A DNA stretch of 64,000 nt from NCBI RefSeq assembly GCF_026168105.1, contig NZ_LBMW01000001.1, forward strand, positions 310,001 through 374,000. The letters run 5' to 3'. Of this stretch, positions 45,998 through 54,198 are shown one piece after another. The first letter of the stretch is position 1, and each line of letters opens with the position of its first letter. Origin of the DNA: Streptomyces hygroscopicus. Its GTDB lineage: Bacteria > Actinomycetota > Actinomycetes > Streptomycetales > Streptomycetaceae. The position numbers and the translations under genes were made by a program. Below the pieces are notes generated by a model. That model did not search any database. It worked only from the letters and a program-made list of their open reading frames with translations, and was not told the origin of the DNA.

Positions 45998-46552
45998 TCA
46001 GAAAGATGCGTCGAAATAGTCGATCTCGCTGATCTCGACTTCGAGGTTGTCGGCGCGGCGACCGCTGTCCTTGAAGTAGATCTCCTGGAGACCTTCGGCG
46101 ACGATCTGACGCAACTGCCGGTCGTCCGCGCCCTGTTGACGAGCGTCGAAGAGGCGGCGCGCGTAGTCCGCCGGGAGGTGTACGGTCACGCGCCGCATCC
46201 GCGGGTCGTCGGTGGTGCCGATCGGCGCGGTGTAGCCGAATCTGGCCCGGGTCTCGATGGTGATGCCCGTGGCAGTGGCGGCCTGCTTCTGGCGTCGCTT
46301 GCGGACCAGAGGCTGCCACCGGGCCCGTACCGCGACATCGATCCGGTCGGCGATCTCCTTCGGCGGGTGCTTCCGCTCGCCCGTGAGGTAACGCTCCACC
46401 GACCGCTGGCTGACCCCGAGTTCCTGGGCGACGGCCCTGGTCGTCTTGAGCTGCTTCATCAGGAAGCCGATCCGGCCCTTGACGGTCTTGGGCGGCTCCC
46501 TGGTGAACGCCTCCTGGCCGGCACGCTCCAGGGCCTCGTCGATGTCCCCCAT
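45998..46552 (-). CDS. tpg: Telomere terminal protein Tpg
   Basis: ATG 46552; 184 aa, the normal length of Streptomyces Tpg. It matches the family throughout: KTVKGRIGFLMKQLKTTRAV, HTH-like ELGVSQRSVERYLTGER, ITIETRARFGYTA, LPADYARRLFDARQQGADD, and IVAEGLQEIYFKD. Tpg is covalently joined to the 5' ends of linear Streptomyces replicons and primes end patching. It lies downstream of tap on the same strand with about 200 bases between, partly made of 16-bp repeats. Confidence 0.95.
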   Translation of the reverse strand: MGDIDEALERAGQEAFTREPPKTVKGRIGFLMKQLKTTRAVAQELGVSQRSVERYLTGERKHPPKEIADRIDVAVRARWQPLVRKRRQKQAATATGITIETRARFGYTAPIGTTDDPRMRRVTVHLPADYARRLFDARQQGADDRQLRQIVAEGLQEIYFKDSGRRADNLEVEISEIDYFDASF

Positions 46553-46682
46553 GCCCTGCTCACTTCCCTTCCGCCGTCAGGCATCCAGCCGCTCGGGGCC
46601 CACGAGCGGAGCCCTTCCTCGCGCGCCTCCCGCAGATCTTCGCAAAGGCTTCGCCGACCCTGTCCACGGACCCGTTTTGCTC

Positions 46683-46763
46683 CCTACTCGCCCAATTCCT
46701 ACTCGCCTGCGCTCACGTGCCCCTATTCGCCCACGCTCCTTCTCGCCCACGCTCCTACTCGCC
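46683..46763. repeat. Five copies of GGCGAGTAGG, about 16-bp spacing
   Basis: On the minus strand GGCGAGTAGG or a one-base variant occurs at 46754-46763, 46738-46747, 46722-46731, 46698-46707 and 46683-46692 (16, 16, 24 and 15 bp apart). The first copy contains the tap stop codon (GAG TAG). Confidence 0.85.
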
Positions 46764-48860
46764 TTCGTCGAACGTGGCGTCGTGGCCGTCGCCCTTGATG
46801 TGGCGGGCCGGGTTGAGGCCCTTCTCCATCAGGTCGACCGCCCAGGCCATCTCCTGGACGCCTTCGACCTTCGCCAGCCCCGGATTGGGGCCGAGCCGGA
46901 ACGCACCGGGCAGCGGCTTGCCGGAGGTGGTGTAGGGCAGGAAATCCAGCGGGCTGCGGCCGGGCGACGGGTAGACGACGCAGTCCGAGAGCACGGCGAG
47001 CGGGTACAGGCCGGTCGCCTCCGCGGTGCGGAGCATCTTGCGGTGCATGTTCACGCGAGCCTTGGAGATGACCGCCGCCCGGATGTCGGGGCGCCAGGTC
47101 GGGCGCTGAAGGGCCTGCCACCGCTCACCGTCGCGGTAGTGGCGGCCCTGCGGCCGCTCGCGCAGCTTGCCCACGCCGCCCTTCACCGTCGCCTTGATGG
47201 CGGCGAGCACGGCCGCCGGCCCCGGGTCGGTCCGTTTGTGCCGCTCCATCGCGGCGAGGAACCGTTCGTCCGTGAGGTCCTTGGTGACACCGAGGTCGGC
47301 CATGGTGTCGAGGTACGCGGTCTTGAGCCGGTCGTGCCACGGGTCCAGGTACGCGCCGGTCTCCCGCCGGAGGTAGGCCTCCAGCGGCCGGGCGTGGTAG
47401 CCGAGTTCCTCGGCGTAGGCGACGGTGTTGGTCTGGTACCAGGCGGGTCCCGTGGGGGGCTGCCCGGTCGGCGTGAACGGACTGGGGAGGCGGGGATCCA
47501 GCTCGATGTGGGAGAGGTCCACGAGCCAGGAGCCGGGGATCTTCTTGTCGAACCGCGGGCGCGCCACGTGTTCCGGGCCGGACAAGCCGACCACCAGGCG
47601 GCTCGCGGCCGCGAGGAAGGCGGTGTTGATGTCCAGGCCGATCGCCCAGGGCAGCAGGCACTCCTCATCGGACAGCAACTGCACGTCCCGCACCCACTGG
47701 TACGCCTCCTCGTCCAGGAAGCCGCCGGTCCAGCCCTTTGCGACGGGGTGTTCCTGCGGGGCTTCCGGCGGCGCGGGGTCGACCGGTTCGGTGCCCAGCG
47801 AGCCCGGGTTGTGCCCGGAGGCCCACTCCCCCGTGGCCGCGTCCCGTACGGCCCGGGTCGGCGGGCGGAGCGCCGTCATCAGCTCCAGCCCGGAGACGGC
47901 GGTGGAGCCGCGCGGGGTGATGACACGTTGGGCGTAGACACCCAGGACGTGGGCGAGTTCGGCGGGTTCCAGGTCGGCGGTGCCCGGCCAGGCCCTCGAG
48001 TCGAGCGCGCCCCAGGGGAGGATGGCCAGTTGAACGCACTGTCGCTGATTGGCCTGGGCCGGCCGATAGACCCGTGCCCACGGGCCGAACCCACGCTGTG
48101 TGAGCTTCCACTTCGCCCGGGCGATCTGTGCGACCACCGAGTGATCCTCCGGCAGCCGCAGACCCCGGCGGTCCTCCAGGCGCTCCGGCAGCCCCAGCTT
48201 GACGGCCGCCGACGCCGTCAGCACGACGAGCGGGTCGGCGTCCCGCCCGTGGCGGTGCAGCCGGGGGGCGCCGAGACCCGACTCGCGCAGCGTCCACTCC
48301 GCCAGTTCGGGGATCGTCGCGGCCGGGCAGTCCAGGACGATGCCGTCGCTGCCGTAGGCGGTGCCGTCGCCGTCCAGGACAGCCAGCGGCCCGTGCCGGT
48401 ACGGGGCGGCGGCGTTCGGCACCGCGCGCTTCCTCGCGGGGCGCGACGCCGGACGCGCGGCGGCCTGCTCCGGCTGCCGGGCGACCGGAGCCGCGGGTGC
48501 GGGTGCGGGTGCGGCGGCAGCCTCGGGCGGTGTGGCGACCTGCTCCTGCGCGGGAAGGATGATCGGCTGCGGGATCGGCGAAGCCACGGCCGCGGGTGCG
48601 GCCGTGCCGGGCTTCGGGAACCTCTCGGCCCAGCCCTCCAGCAGCCGCTGGTAGGCCACCAGACGGGGCGGCCGGGGCTCGGAGCGTCCGTTCTCCCAGT
48701 TCTTCACGGTCTGGAGCGTCGTCTTCAAGGCCTGCGCCAGGCGCGACTGTGTGACGCCCGCGGCCTCGCGCAGTCGGGCCCGCTCCGCCGGCGGCGGCAA
48801 CTGCGGCTCCTCCCGCAGCAGTGCGTCGACGGACGCGAACAGCTCTTCCTCGGTCGGCAC
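46755..48860 (-). CDS. tap: Telomere-associated protein Tap
   Basis: GTG 48860 with GGAGG 7 bases upstream; 701 aa (known Tap about 740). N-terminal HTH (about 27-65: GVTQSRLAQALKTTLQTVKN), Ala/Pro linker (about 85-150) with APAPAP repeats, then a large conserved domain with AIGLDINTAFLAAASRLVVG, NTVAYAEELGYHARPLEAYL and RAAVISKARVNMHRKM. Tap binds telomere 3' overhangs and recruits Tpg. It precedes tpg in the usual order. Three GGGTTAA repeats stand upstream. Confidence 0.95.
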   Translation of the reverse strand: MPTEEELFASVDALLREEPQLPPPAERARLREAAGVTQSRLAQALKTTLQTVKNWENGRSEPRPPRLVAYQRLLEGWAERFPKPGTAAPAAVASPIPQPIILPAQEQVATPPEAAAAPAPAPAAPVARQPEQAAARPASRPARKRAVPNAAAPYRHGPLAVLDGDGTAYGSDGIVLDCPAATIPELAEWTLRESGLGAPRLHRHGRDADPLVVLTASAAVKLGLPERLEDRRGLRLPEDHSVVAQIARAKWKLTQRGFGPWARVYRPAQANQRQCVQLAILPWGALDSRAWPGTADLEPAELAHVLGVYAQRVITPRGSTAVSGLELMTALRPPTRAVRDAATGEWASGHNPGSLGTEPVDPAPPEAPQEHPVAKGWTGGFLDEEAYQWVRDVQLLSDEECLLPWAIGLDINTAFLAAASRLVVGLSGPEHVARPRFDKKIPGSWLVDLSHIELDPRLPSPFTPTGQPPTGPAWYQTNTVAYAEELGYHARPLEAYLRRETGAYLDPWHDRLKTAYLDTMADLGVTKDLTDERFLAAMERHKRTDPGPAAVLAAIKATVKGGVGKLRERPQGRHYRDGERWQALQRPTWRPDIRAAVISKARVNMHRKMLRTAEATGLYPLAVLSDCVVYPSPGRSPLDFLPYTTSGKPLPGAFRLGPNPGLAKVEGVQEMAWAVDLMEKGLNPARHIKGDGHDATFDEGE

Positions 48861-48914
48861 GCGCTCACCTCCGCCCCGGACACTAGCAGTCCTCAACCCT
48901 CCCACCAGGCGGTT

Positions 48915-48948
48915 TTAACCCTTGCATTTAACCCTTTCGGATTAACCC
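48915..48948 (-). promoter_or_regulatory. Three GGGTTAA iterons upstream of tap
   Basis: On the tap coding strand GGGTTAA occurs at 48942-48948, 48928-48934 and 48915-48921, spaced 14 and 13 bp, with a degenerate GGGTTGA at 48893-48899. The phasing is a little over one helical turn. The position 33-88 bases before the start suits an operator or the promoter itself. Confidence 0.6.
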
Positions 48949-49140
48949 CTCCGGCTCCCTCGATGCGGCGGCGGCACGACGACCGGCCAGGCATGTGAGT
49001 CGGAGGGCAGCGGCAGGCACTGCCCACGATCCGCGGACATCCGTGACCGGGCCACGCGCGCGCATTTGCCCGTAACATCCAGGGCAGCCTTCTGCCGGGA
49101 GCAGTGGCTGCAGCTTCACCGACCGCAGTTGAGGGGAAAC

Positions 49141-49506
49141 GTGACCGAGACCGAGGGGTCAGCCGGCCCCGACCGGCTGGCGATCGTCCGTACCACCGTC
49201 GACGGCATTCGCGTCATCACGCTGCGCGGTGAGATCGACCACGACACCGCCGGCGGCCTTCGCCAGGCCCTGCTCCCGGGCGACGGCGCCGTCCCGCAGC
49301 GCACCGTGATAGACCTGAGCGCCGTCACCTTCATGGACTCCAGCGGCATCAACACCCTCATCACTGCTCACCGCGCCGCTCAGGGCGACCTCGGCTGGCT
49401 GCGGCTCGTCGGCCCCACCGAACCCGTACGGCGCGTGATGCAGATCGTCGGCCTCGACACCGTCATCGCCTGCTACCCGACTCTCCGCGAAGCCCTGAGC
49501 ACCTGA
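49141..49506 (+). CDS. STAS-domain anti-anti-sigma factor
   Basis: GTG 49141 with GAGGGG upstream; 121 aa, one STAS domain. The site phosphorylated in this family is present as TFMDSSGINTL (Ser67/Ser68). Such proteins bind anti-sigma kinases when unphosphorylated and free a sigma factor. No partner kinase is adjacent; the window encodes three SpoIIE-type phosphatases that could act on STAS proteins. Confidence 0.9.
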   Translation: MTETEGSAGPDRLAIVRTTVDGIRVITLRGEIDHDTAGGLRQALLPGDGAVPQRTVIDLSAVTFMDSSGINTLITAHRAAQGDLGWLRLVGPTEPVRRVMQIVGLDTVIACYPTLREALST

Positions 49507-49700
49507 CCGCCGAACCGCCCTCGAGGCACACGGCGAGCCTCCGGCTTCTTCGCGGCGGATCGGACGCAGGTACGAGGCGGATCAGCGCAGGCACGGTTGC
49601 GCACACCGCCTGCTCCTCGCACCGGACATAACTGCCGTTCCCGGGCAGGCCGTTCGGGCTCTCTCAGCAGGAGGCCGCCGGGCGCGGCGGGTGCACAGAC

Positions 49701-49800
49701 CTCGCGGGCGCACGGACCTCGACGCAGGGCATGGAGCCTCGAGGCAAGGCATGGAGCCTCAACGCCGGGCTTGGAAAATCAACGGTGGGCATGAAACCTC
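49701..49800. repeat. 20-bp tandem repeat, four clear units plus one degenerate
   Basis: Units at 49721-49740, 49741-49760, 49761-49780 and 49781-49800 share the minus-strand consensus TGAGGCTCCATGCCCTGCGT; 49701-49720 is a weaker fifth. The array touches the stop of the membrane-protein gene, whose TGA (49799-49801) begins the first unit. Confidence 0.88.
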
Positions 49801-50341
49801 ACGTGGCCGACGGCATACGCCCTGAGGCCACGGAGGCGAGGTGATGCCGCGTCACACGGCCGACCTCGTGCCAGAACGGCTTGGCGGTGAGGTAGGCGCC
49901 GAGCGCCGACAGGAACCCGAGGGAGACGTCGACACTGAGCCTGCCCTGCTCGGCCCAGTAGACGTCCTGCAGATCCAGCAGCAGGGCGAACTCGTCAAGG
50001 ATCAAGGCTGTTCCGCACCCGTAGGCGACCGCGACGGCGGGATGCCCGACGGCCCGCTCGTCACCCCGCACGGCGATCAGGCCGAGGCCGGCAAGGGTGG
50101 CGATACCGAAGTTGTAGTGGTGCAGATGCTCGCCGCCGGCGGAGATGTTTCCCCAGGGCAGCCACCCGCCCCGGATGCCGTGCGTGATGACCCGCACCGT
50201 GCCGAAGGTGAGGCCGAAGGAGACCCACGTCACCAGCAACGACCGCTGCAGCGGCGTCAGATGACGGTCCGCCGCCTCACGCCACCGATGGACGAGCAGC
50301 GGCCCTTCCGGGCCGCTGCGACGCGCCGGTGCACATCCCAT
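49799..50341 (-). CDS. Integral membrane protein, unknown
   Basis: ATG 50341 with GGAGG about 9 bases upstream; 180 aa. Four hydrophobic segments (about 35-52, 78-92, 101-122, 139-155) with a conserved-looking GGEHLHHYNFGIATL loop rich in His and LDEFALLLDLQDVYW with acidic residues, which could bind a metal or be an enzyme core. I know similar proteins only as hypothetical. Confidence 0.75.
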   Translation of the reverse strand: MGCAPARRSGPEGPLLVHRWREAADRHLTPLQRSLLVTWVSFGLTFGTVRVITHGIRGGWLPWGNISAGGEHLHHYNFGIATLAGLGLIAVRGDERAVGHPAVAVAYGCGTALILDEFALLLDLQDVYWAEQGRLSVDVSLGFLSALGAYLTAKPFWHEVGRVTRHHLASVASGRMPSAT

Positions 50342-50400
50342 GGACCACCGACCTCCCACGCCCTTGGCGTGCGGTTGGGTGAGCGAAGGGACCCCCGGTC

Positions 50401-50457
50401 CGTTGACAGGTCAGCGGACCGTTGACAGGTCAGCGGACCGTTGACGGGTCAGCGCCG
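50401..50457. repeat. 19-bp tandem repeat, three units
   Basis: CGTTGACAGGTCAGCGGAC occurs at 50401-50419 and 50420-50438, and CGTTGACGGGTCAGCGCCG at 50439-50457. The last unit contains the TGA of the small CxxC gene (50449-50451 complement). Confidence 0.9.
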
Positions 50458-50643
50458 GGTGACCTTCATCAGCTTCGCGAACGAGGCCATGCACCGGGAG
50501 CAGTGACCTGCCCGTTCGGCGCCCGCCGCCTCGATGCGTTCAGCAAGCTGCTGCCCGCACAAGGTGGCGGTGGCCTGCTTGGCCATCACGTGCCACACCA
50601 ACGCTTCGCCCGGTCCTTCAGGGCCCACGCACATCTCGTACAT
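50449..50643 (-). CDS. Small CxxC protein
   Basis: ATG 50643 with GGGAGG 6 bases upstream, an excellent site; 64 aa. Sequence features: WHVMAKQATATLCGQQLAE and HCSRCMASFAKLM. Three cysteines might bind zinc. No function known; similar short proteins occur widely in Streptomyces. Upstream 334 bases (to 50977) show no gene. Confidence 0.75.
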   Translation of the reverse strand: MYEMCVGPEGPGEALVWHVMAKQATATLCGQQLAERIEAAGAERAGHCSRCMASFAKLMKVTRR

Positions 50644-50977
50644 GATCGGCCTCCCGTGTTGGACGCCTTTCGTATCCAGGAGACCTCGAAGGAGCCGCTC
50701 GCACAGAACTACAGACGGCCGTTCGGGTGATGACGGCCGGTAAGGGGTCCGTGCTGCCATGTGCGGCAACGCGACTGTTGGAACGCTCGAAGCTGTCGGC
50801 GTCGGGGCAGGGCGATGTCCGATCCGGTCGCCGTCGCCGCCGTTCGCCTGCCCAGCGGTCGTCACCGCGGTCTGATCGAGCCGGGATACGACGCGTCCAC
50901 CACAACGGTCGGTGTGCCGCGTACCCCTGCCTGCCGCCGTCCGCCGCAAAATGTCGCTCCTGCCCCGGCGGGCCGTC
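50644..50977. other. Intergenic, nothing recognised
   Basis: Lies between two minus-strand genes and presumably carries the promoter of the small CxxC gene. No coding-like frame with a start signal was found. Confidence 0.4.
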
Positions 50978-51613
50978 TCAGGCGCTGGTGGAGTGGGGGC
51001 GCCTGACCTTGGCCAGCAGGGCCTGGGGTGCGGGGTCGGCCTGGAGGCCGGGGAGCAGCAGCAGCCAGAAGTGCGCCAGACGGTCCTCGATCCGCTTGCG
51101 GTCGTCGAGGACGTCGGAGACGGTGTGCAACCCGAAGAACGCGGCGACCAGGGTGGGGGCGTCACGGCTGGGCTCCGCCTCGGGTGCGAGGTCTCCTTCG
51201 GCGTGCGCCCTGGCGAGCATCTGCTCGACCGTGGCGATCCAGTCGACGAACGGCGGAGGCATCTCGACCGGGATGGTTCTCCGCTCGGCCCAGAGACGGG
51301 CGCCCGCGCGGACGAGTACGTCGTCCCGGAACGCGCGGGCCACCGTGAAGCTCAGGCGTACCAGCTTCTCGAGGGTCGGTTCGGATGTGGCTTCATGGTG
51401 CGCGATCATGGCGGGCCAGGACGCGAAATGTGCTTGTACCACGGCCAGGGCGAGCTGTTCCTTGTTGGTGTAATGGAAGTAGATCGCTCCGCTGGTGCGG
51501 CCGGACCGTTCGCTGATGTCACTGATACTGGTCGCCGCGTATCCCCGTTCGAAGAACAGATGAGCCGCCGCCTGCAGTACGACTTTGCGGGTTTCTTCCG
51601 CCCGATCCTGCAC
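50978..51613 (-). CDS. Gamma-butyrolactone receptor-type TetR regulator (ScbR/ArpA family)
   Basis: GTG 51613 with AAGGGA 6 bases upstream; 211 aa. N-terminal TetR HTH (about 10-55: LFFERGYAATSISDISER, SGAIYFHYTNKEQLA) and the ligand domain of the butyrolactone receptor group, with LVRAGARLWAERR and FFGLHTVSDVLDDRKRIED. Such proteins repress target genes until a butyrolactone binds. It is divergent from the AfsA homologue with 110 bases between starts, the classical arrangement. Confidence 0.9.
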   Translation of the reverse strand: MQDRAEETRKVVLQAAAHLFFERGYAATSISDISERSGRTSGAIYFHYTNKEQLALAVVQAHFASWPAMIAHHEATSEPTLEKLVRLSFTVARAFRDDVLVRAGARLWAERRTIPVEMPPPFVDWIATVEQMLARAHAEGDLAPEAEPSRDAPTLVAAFFGLHTVSDVLDDRKRIEDRLAHFWLLLLPGLQADPAPQALLAKVRRPHSTSA

Positions 51614-51700
51614 GTGTGTTCCCTTGTTCGTCGGTGGGCCGCGAGGAGGAATGTAGCCGCCCTGCTGCACACGCACGAGGACCGCGCATGCGAAACGAGC

Positions 51701-51721
51701 AATAGTCTTATTAGCTGTATT
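51701..51721. promoter_or_regulatory. A/T-rich imperfect palindrome in the receptor-AfsA gap
   Basis: AATAGTCTTATTAGCTGTATT matches its reverse complement at 12 or more of 21 positions, with AATA/TATT ends. It ends 2 bases before the AfsA ATG and is strikingly A/T-rich for this DNA. It could be the promoter and/or receptor operator. Confidence 0.45.
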
Positions 51722-51723
51722 TT

Positions 51724-52674
51724 ATGGACTCTGGGCGGCGACTGTGGAAGTCGCAGAAATCAATTACCGGGTCTGTCCGCGGCTCTTCCGCCGCCCGTCT
51801 TTCGTCCTTGAGCTGGTCCAGGACCGTGGAGCGTGAGTTGGTGCACCGGACCTCCGTGGCCGAGGTGCTGCTGACCGACGTTCGCGCCCGTGGTGCCCGG
51901 CACTTCTGCGCCGCAGCCGCATGGACCCGCTCGCATCCCACGTTCCCCCGAGGGCGTGACGACCGGCACAGCCCCTGGATGGTCGTCGAGACGCTGCGTC
52001 AGCTCGGCATCTATGTGCCGCTGCGCCACTTCGATGTGCCGCCCACGGCCCGCTTCTTGATCACGGACGTGTCCTTCGACCTCGATGTGACGGCGGAACC
52101 CAGGGCACCCCACGGCGCCAGCGAGATCACCTGTCTGGCATCGGTGCAGGACGTGCGCACGGACCCGGGCGCGACCATGGTGACCGGGCTGCGCATGCGG
52201 GTGGACTTCCTGGCCGGGAGCCGAAGGTTCGCGCAGGCGGCAGGCGGAGCGCGGTTCCTCGACGCCGGGCGGTACGCGGCGCTTCGGCCCCCAACTGCCC
52301 TGACCGTGGCGGCGGGCCGGGGCCCACGGCCGGAACCGGCCTTGCTGGGGCTGGAGTCGAGGTCGGACGTGGTCATCTCCCTCGGGGAGGACGGACTTCT
52401 GGTGGATCCCGCCGACCCGCGCCACCCCTTCTTCTTCGACCACGGTACGGACCATGTCCCCGGCATGGCCCTGCTGGAGGCGGCGCGGCAGGCGGTCGCC
52501 CTGCGCAGCGGGGGTCGGTTGATCCGGCCGGTCTCCTGTCGCATGACGGCCCTGCGGTTCACCGAACACGCACCGCCCGCCGTCATTCGTTGTTCCCAGT
52601 ACGGCCGGACCTGCTTCTTCCATTTCCAGCAGGGCGGCGAACAGACGGCCGAGGGCGCCCTGCGTTATCGCTGA
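51724..52674 (+). CDS. afsA: AfsA/ScbA-family gamma-butyrolactone synthase
   Basis: ATG 51724 gives 316 aa; there is no good binding site, and a GTG at 51826 would give the usual core start (VERELVHRTSVAEVLLTD). Both AfsA hot-dog domains are present: first with SPWMVVETLRQLGIYVPLRH, second with FFFDHGTDHVPGMALLEAAR. The family condenses a beta-ketoacyl thioester with dihydroxyacetone phosphate, the first committed step to butyrolactone signals. The divergent receptor gene and the downstream HAD phosphatase fit this pathway. Confidence 0.92.
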   Translation: MDSGRRLWKSQKSITGSVRGSSAARLSSLSWSRTVERELVHRTSVAEVLLTDVRARGARHFCAAAAWTRSHPTFPRGRDDRHSPWMVVETLRQLGIYVPLRHFDVPPTARFLITDVSFDLDVTAEPRAPHGASEITCLASVQDVRTDPGATMVTGLRMRVDFLAGSRRFAQAAGGARFLDAGRYAALRPPTALTVAAGRGPRPEPALLGLESRSDVVISLGEDGLLVDPADPRHPFFFDHGTDHVPGMALLEAARQAVALRSGGRLIRPVSCRMTALRFTEHAPPAVIRCSQYGRTCFFHFQQGGEQTAEGALRYR

Positions 52675-52939
52675 GTTGTCACCCACACGTGGGTATTGCG
52701 GTGGCAAATCACCACCAGTCCCCGGATAGAGCGTAGCGTTCATTATGTTTCTGGTTCCGGACGCGCTCGGGACCACCGCAGTAGGCGGTGTGCGACCACT
52801 GCATACGTGAATCGGCCATGTTCGGCCTTCGATTCGCGCTTTCCCTAAGTGAAGGAAGCCAGCAGACGCACCGGAACCCCTGACCGGCGGATCGTGCCGC
52901 CTTTCCGGCAGTTCCGCCCTGCACCAGAACGGCAAACAC

Positions 52940-53737
52940 ATGACAGCCCATCGCATTTTCGACTGGACACCACAAGCCGTTGTGTTCGACTGCGACGGCA
53001 CACTGGTGGACTCCGAACGGCACTGGGAGCAGGCACGCGACATCGTGCTGCGCGAGCATGGGGTCGCTGTCGACCCGGGGTTCGCGGAACGCAGCAAAGG
53101 CCTGCACTACACCGAGTGCGGAGCCCTGATGGCGCGCCTCGCGGGCAGACCGGATGCCCGCGAGGAGATGACCGAGCAACTCCTCGCGCGGTTCCGTGAC
53201 CTCGTCGCCCAACGCCCCGTGGCCGTGCGCGGTGCACAGGCCCTCGTGACGAGCCTGAGTCGGCGCGCACCGCTGGCCGTGGCCAGCAACTGCCCCGCGG
53301 ACGTGGTGGAGTTCTGCCTGCGGTCCGTGGGTCTGAGACACCACTTCCGGCATGTGGTCGTGCCGGAGACGGGGGTACGTCCGAAGCCGCTGCCCGACCC
53401 CTATGTCGAGGCCGCGCGGCGTCTCGGCGTGGACTGCGGCAGTGCCCTGGCCGTGGAGGACTCCATCAACGGCATCAAGGCCGCCGTCGGCGCGGGACTG
53501 CGGGTGATCGGGGTCGGCCGACAGCCCAGCCGAGAGGCCGTCGCCCTCGTGGATCTGTGGGTGGAGGCGCTGGACGACCCGAGACTGATGGCCTGGGCGG
53601 AGAACCGGCCCGCCACAGCCCGCCGGGTGAAGGCCGAGCACACCGGCGCCTCCTCAGCACACCCGATGGTCCCCAGGCAGGGCAGCCGGGCCCAGACCGG
53701 CAGCCGGGCCCAGACCGGCAGCCGAGCCGTTCCCTGA
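52940..53737 (+). CDS. HAD-family phosphatase
   Basis: ATG 52940; binding site weak. 265 aa. HAD motif I FDCDGTLVDS (nucleophile Asp17, acid Asp19), motif II VASNCP, motif III KPLPDPYVEAARRLG and motif IV VEDSINGI. The helical cap points to a beta-phosphoglucomutase-like subgroup. In butyrolactone synthesis a phosphate must be removed from the AfsA product, and HAD genes are known in such loci, so this role is plausible. The last 20 residues consist of GSRAQT repeats. Confidence 0.85.
   Translation: MTAHRIFDWTPQAVVFDCDGTLVDSERHWEQARDIVLREHGVAVDPGFAERSKGLHYTECGALMARLAGRPDAREEMTEQLLARFRDLVAQRPVAVRGAQALVTSLSRRAPLAVASNCPADVVEFCLRSVGLRHHFRHVVVPETGVRPKPLPDPYVEAARRLGVDCGSALAVEDSINGIKAAVGAGLRVIGVGRQPSREAVALVDLWVEALDDPRLMAWAENRPATARRVKAEHTGASSAHPMVPRQGSRAQTGSRAQTGSRAVP
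53681..53728. repeat. 18-bp tandem repeat at the 3' end of the HAD gene
   Basis: GGCAGCCGGGCCCAGACC occurs at 53681-53698 and 53699-53716, with a partial third copy to 53728. It encodes GSRAQT twice plus GSRA, ending 9 bases before the stop codon. Confidence 0.9.
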
Positions 53738-53820
53738 CCGTACCGTCCCCCGCGTCAGGCGCGCCGAGGCGGCGGGCGGGCGGAAGCACCCACGTCCTGC
53801 ATGACGACGTACACATCCGC

Positions 53821-53876
53821 TTCTGCCCGCCATGACAGGGCACGCATCTTCCGTCCGCCATGACAGGGCACGCATC
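53821..53876. repeat. 28-bp tandem duplication
   Basis: Two copies, 53821-53848 and 53849-53876, differ at only two positions; both contain CGCCATGACAGGGCACGCAT. They lie between the HAD gene and the small membrane protein, 65 bases from the latter's stop. Confidence 0.9.
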
Positions 53877-53940
53877 GCCCCTGTCCGCCGCGGCGGATTC
53901 GCCGAGTCGGCTCCTGCTCTTGGTCGTGGGCTTGCTCCCG

Positions 53941-54096
53941 CTACCAGTAGTGCCGTCGACCGCCGACCGCGTGTCCGAGGGAGCCGAGAAGGAAGAGGAC
54001 GGCCCCGACGACGAGCAGGATGATCCCGATCGTCCACAGGATGGAGATATTCGCGACGAAGCCGACGACGAGCAGGATGATCCCCAGAATGACCAT
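53941..54096 (-). CDS. DUF6131-type small membrane protein
   Basis: ATG 54096 with GGAGG 6 bases upstream; 51 aa. Translation gives two short hydrophobic helices (MVILGIILLVVGFVANISIL and WTIGIILLVVGAVLFLLG) ending in GRRHYW. This matches the abundant two-helix proteins of Streptomyces annotated DUF6131. Function unknown. Confidence 0.85.
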   Translation of the reverse strand: MVILGIILLVVGFVANISILWTIGIILLVVGAVLFLLGSLGHAVGGRRHYW

Positions 54097-54198
54097 GGTG
54101 CCCTCCTGACGATGTCTCTCTTGGTGGTTGATGGCCGCTCAGCTGGTGAGCGAACAGTCGGTGAGTGATGGTGACGAATCGATGCCGGGCGACCCCTG

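Noticed and set aside
46446-48998. 850-aa plus-strand frame opposite tap
   Set aside because: Tap is certain on the minus strand; the plus frame has no recognisable domain.
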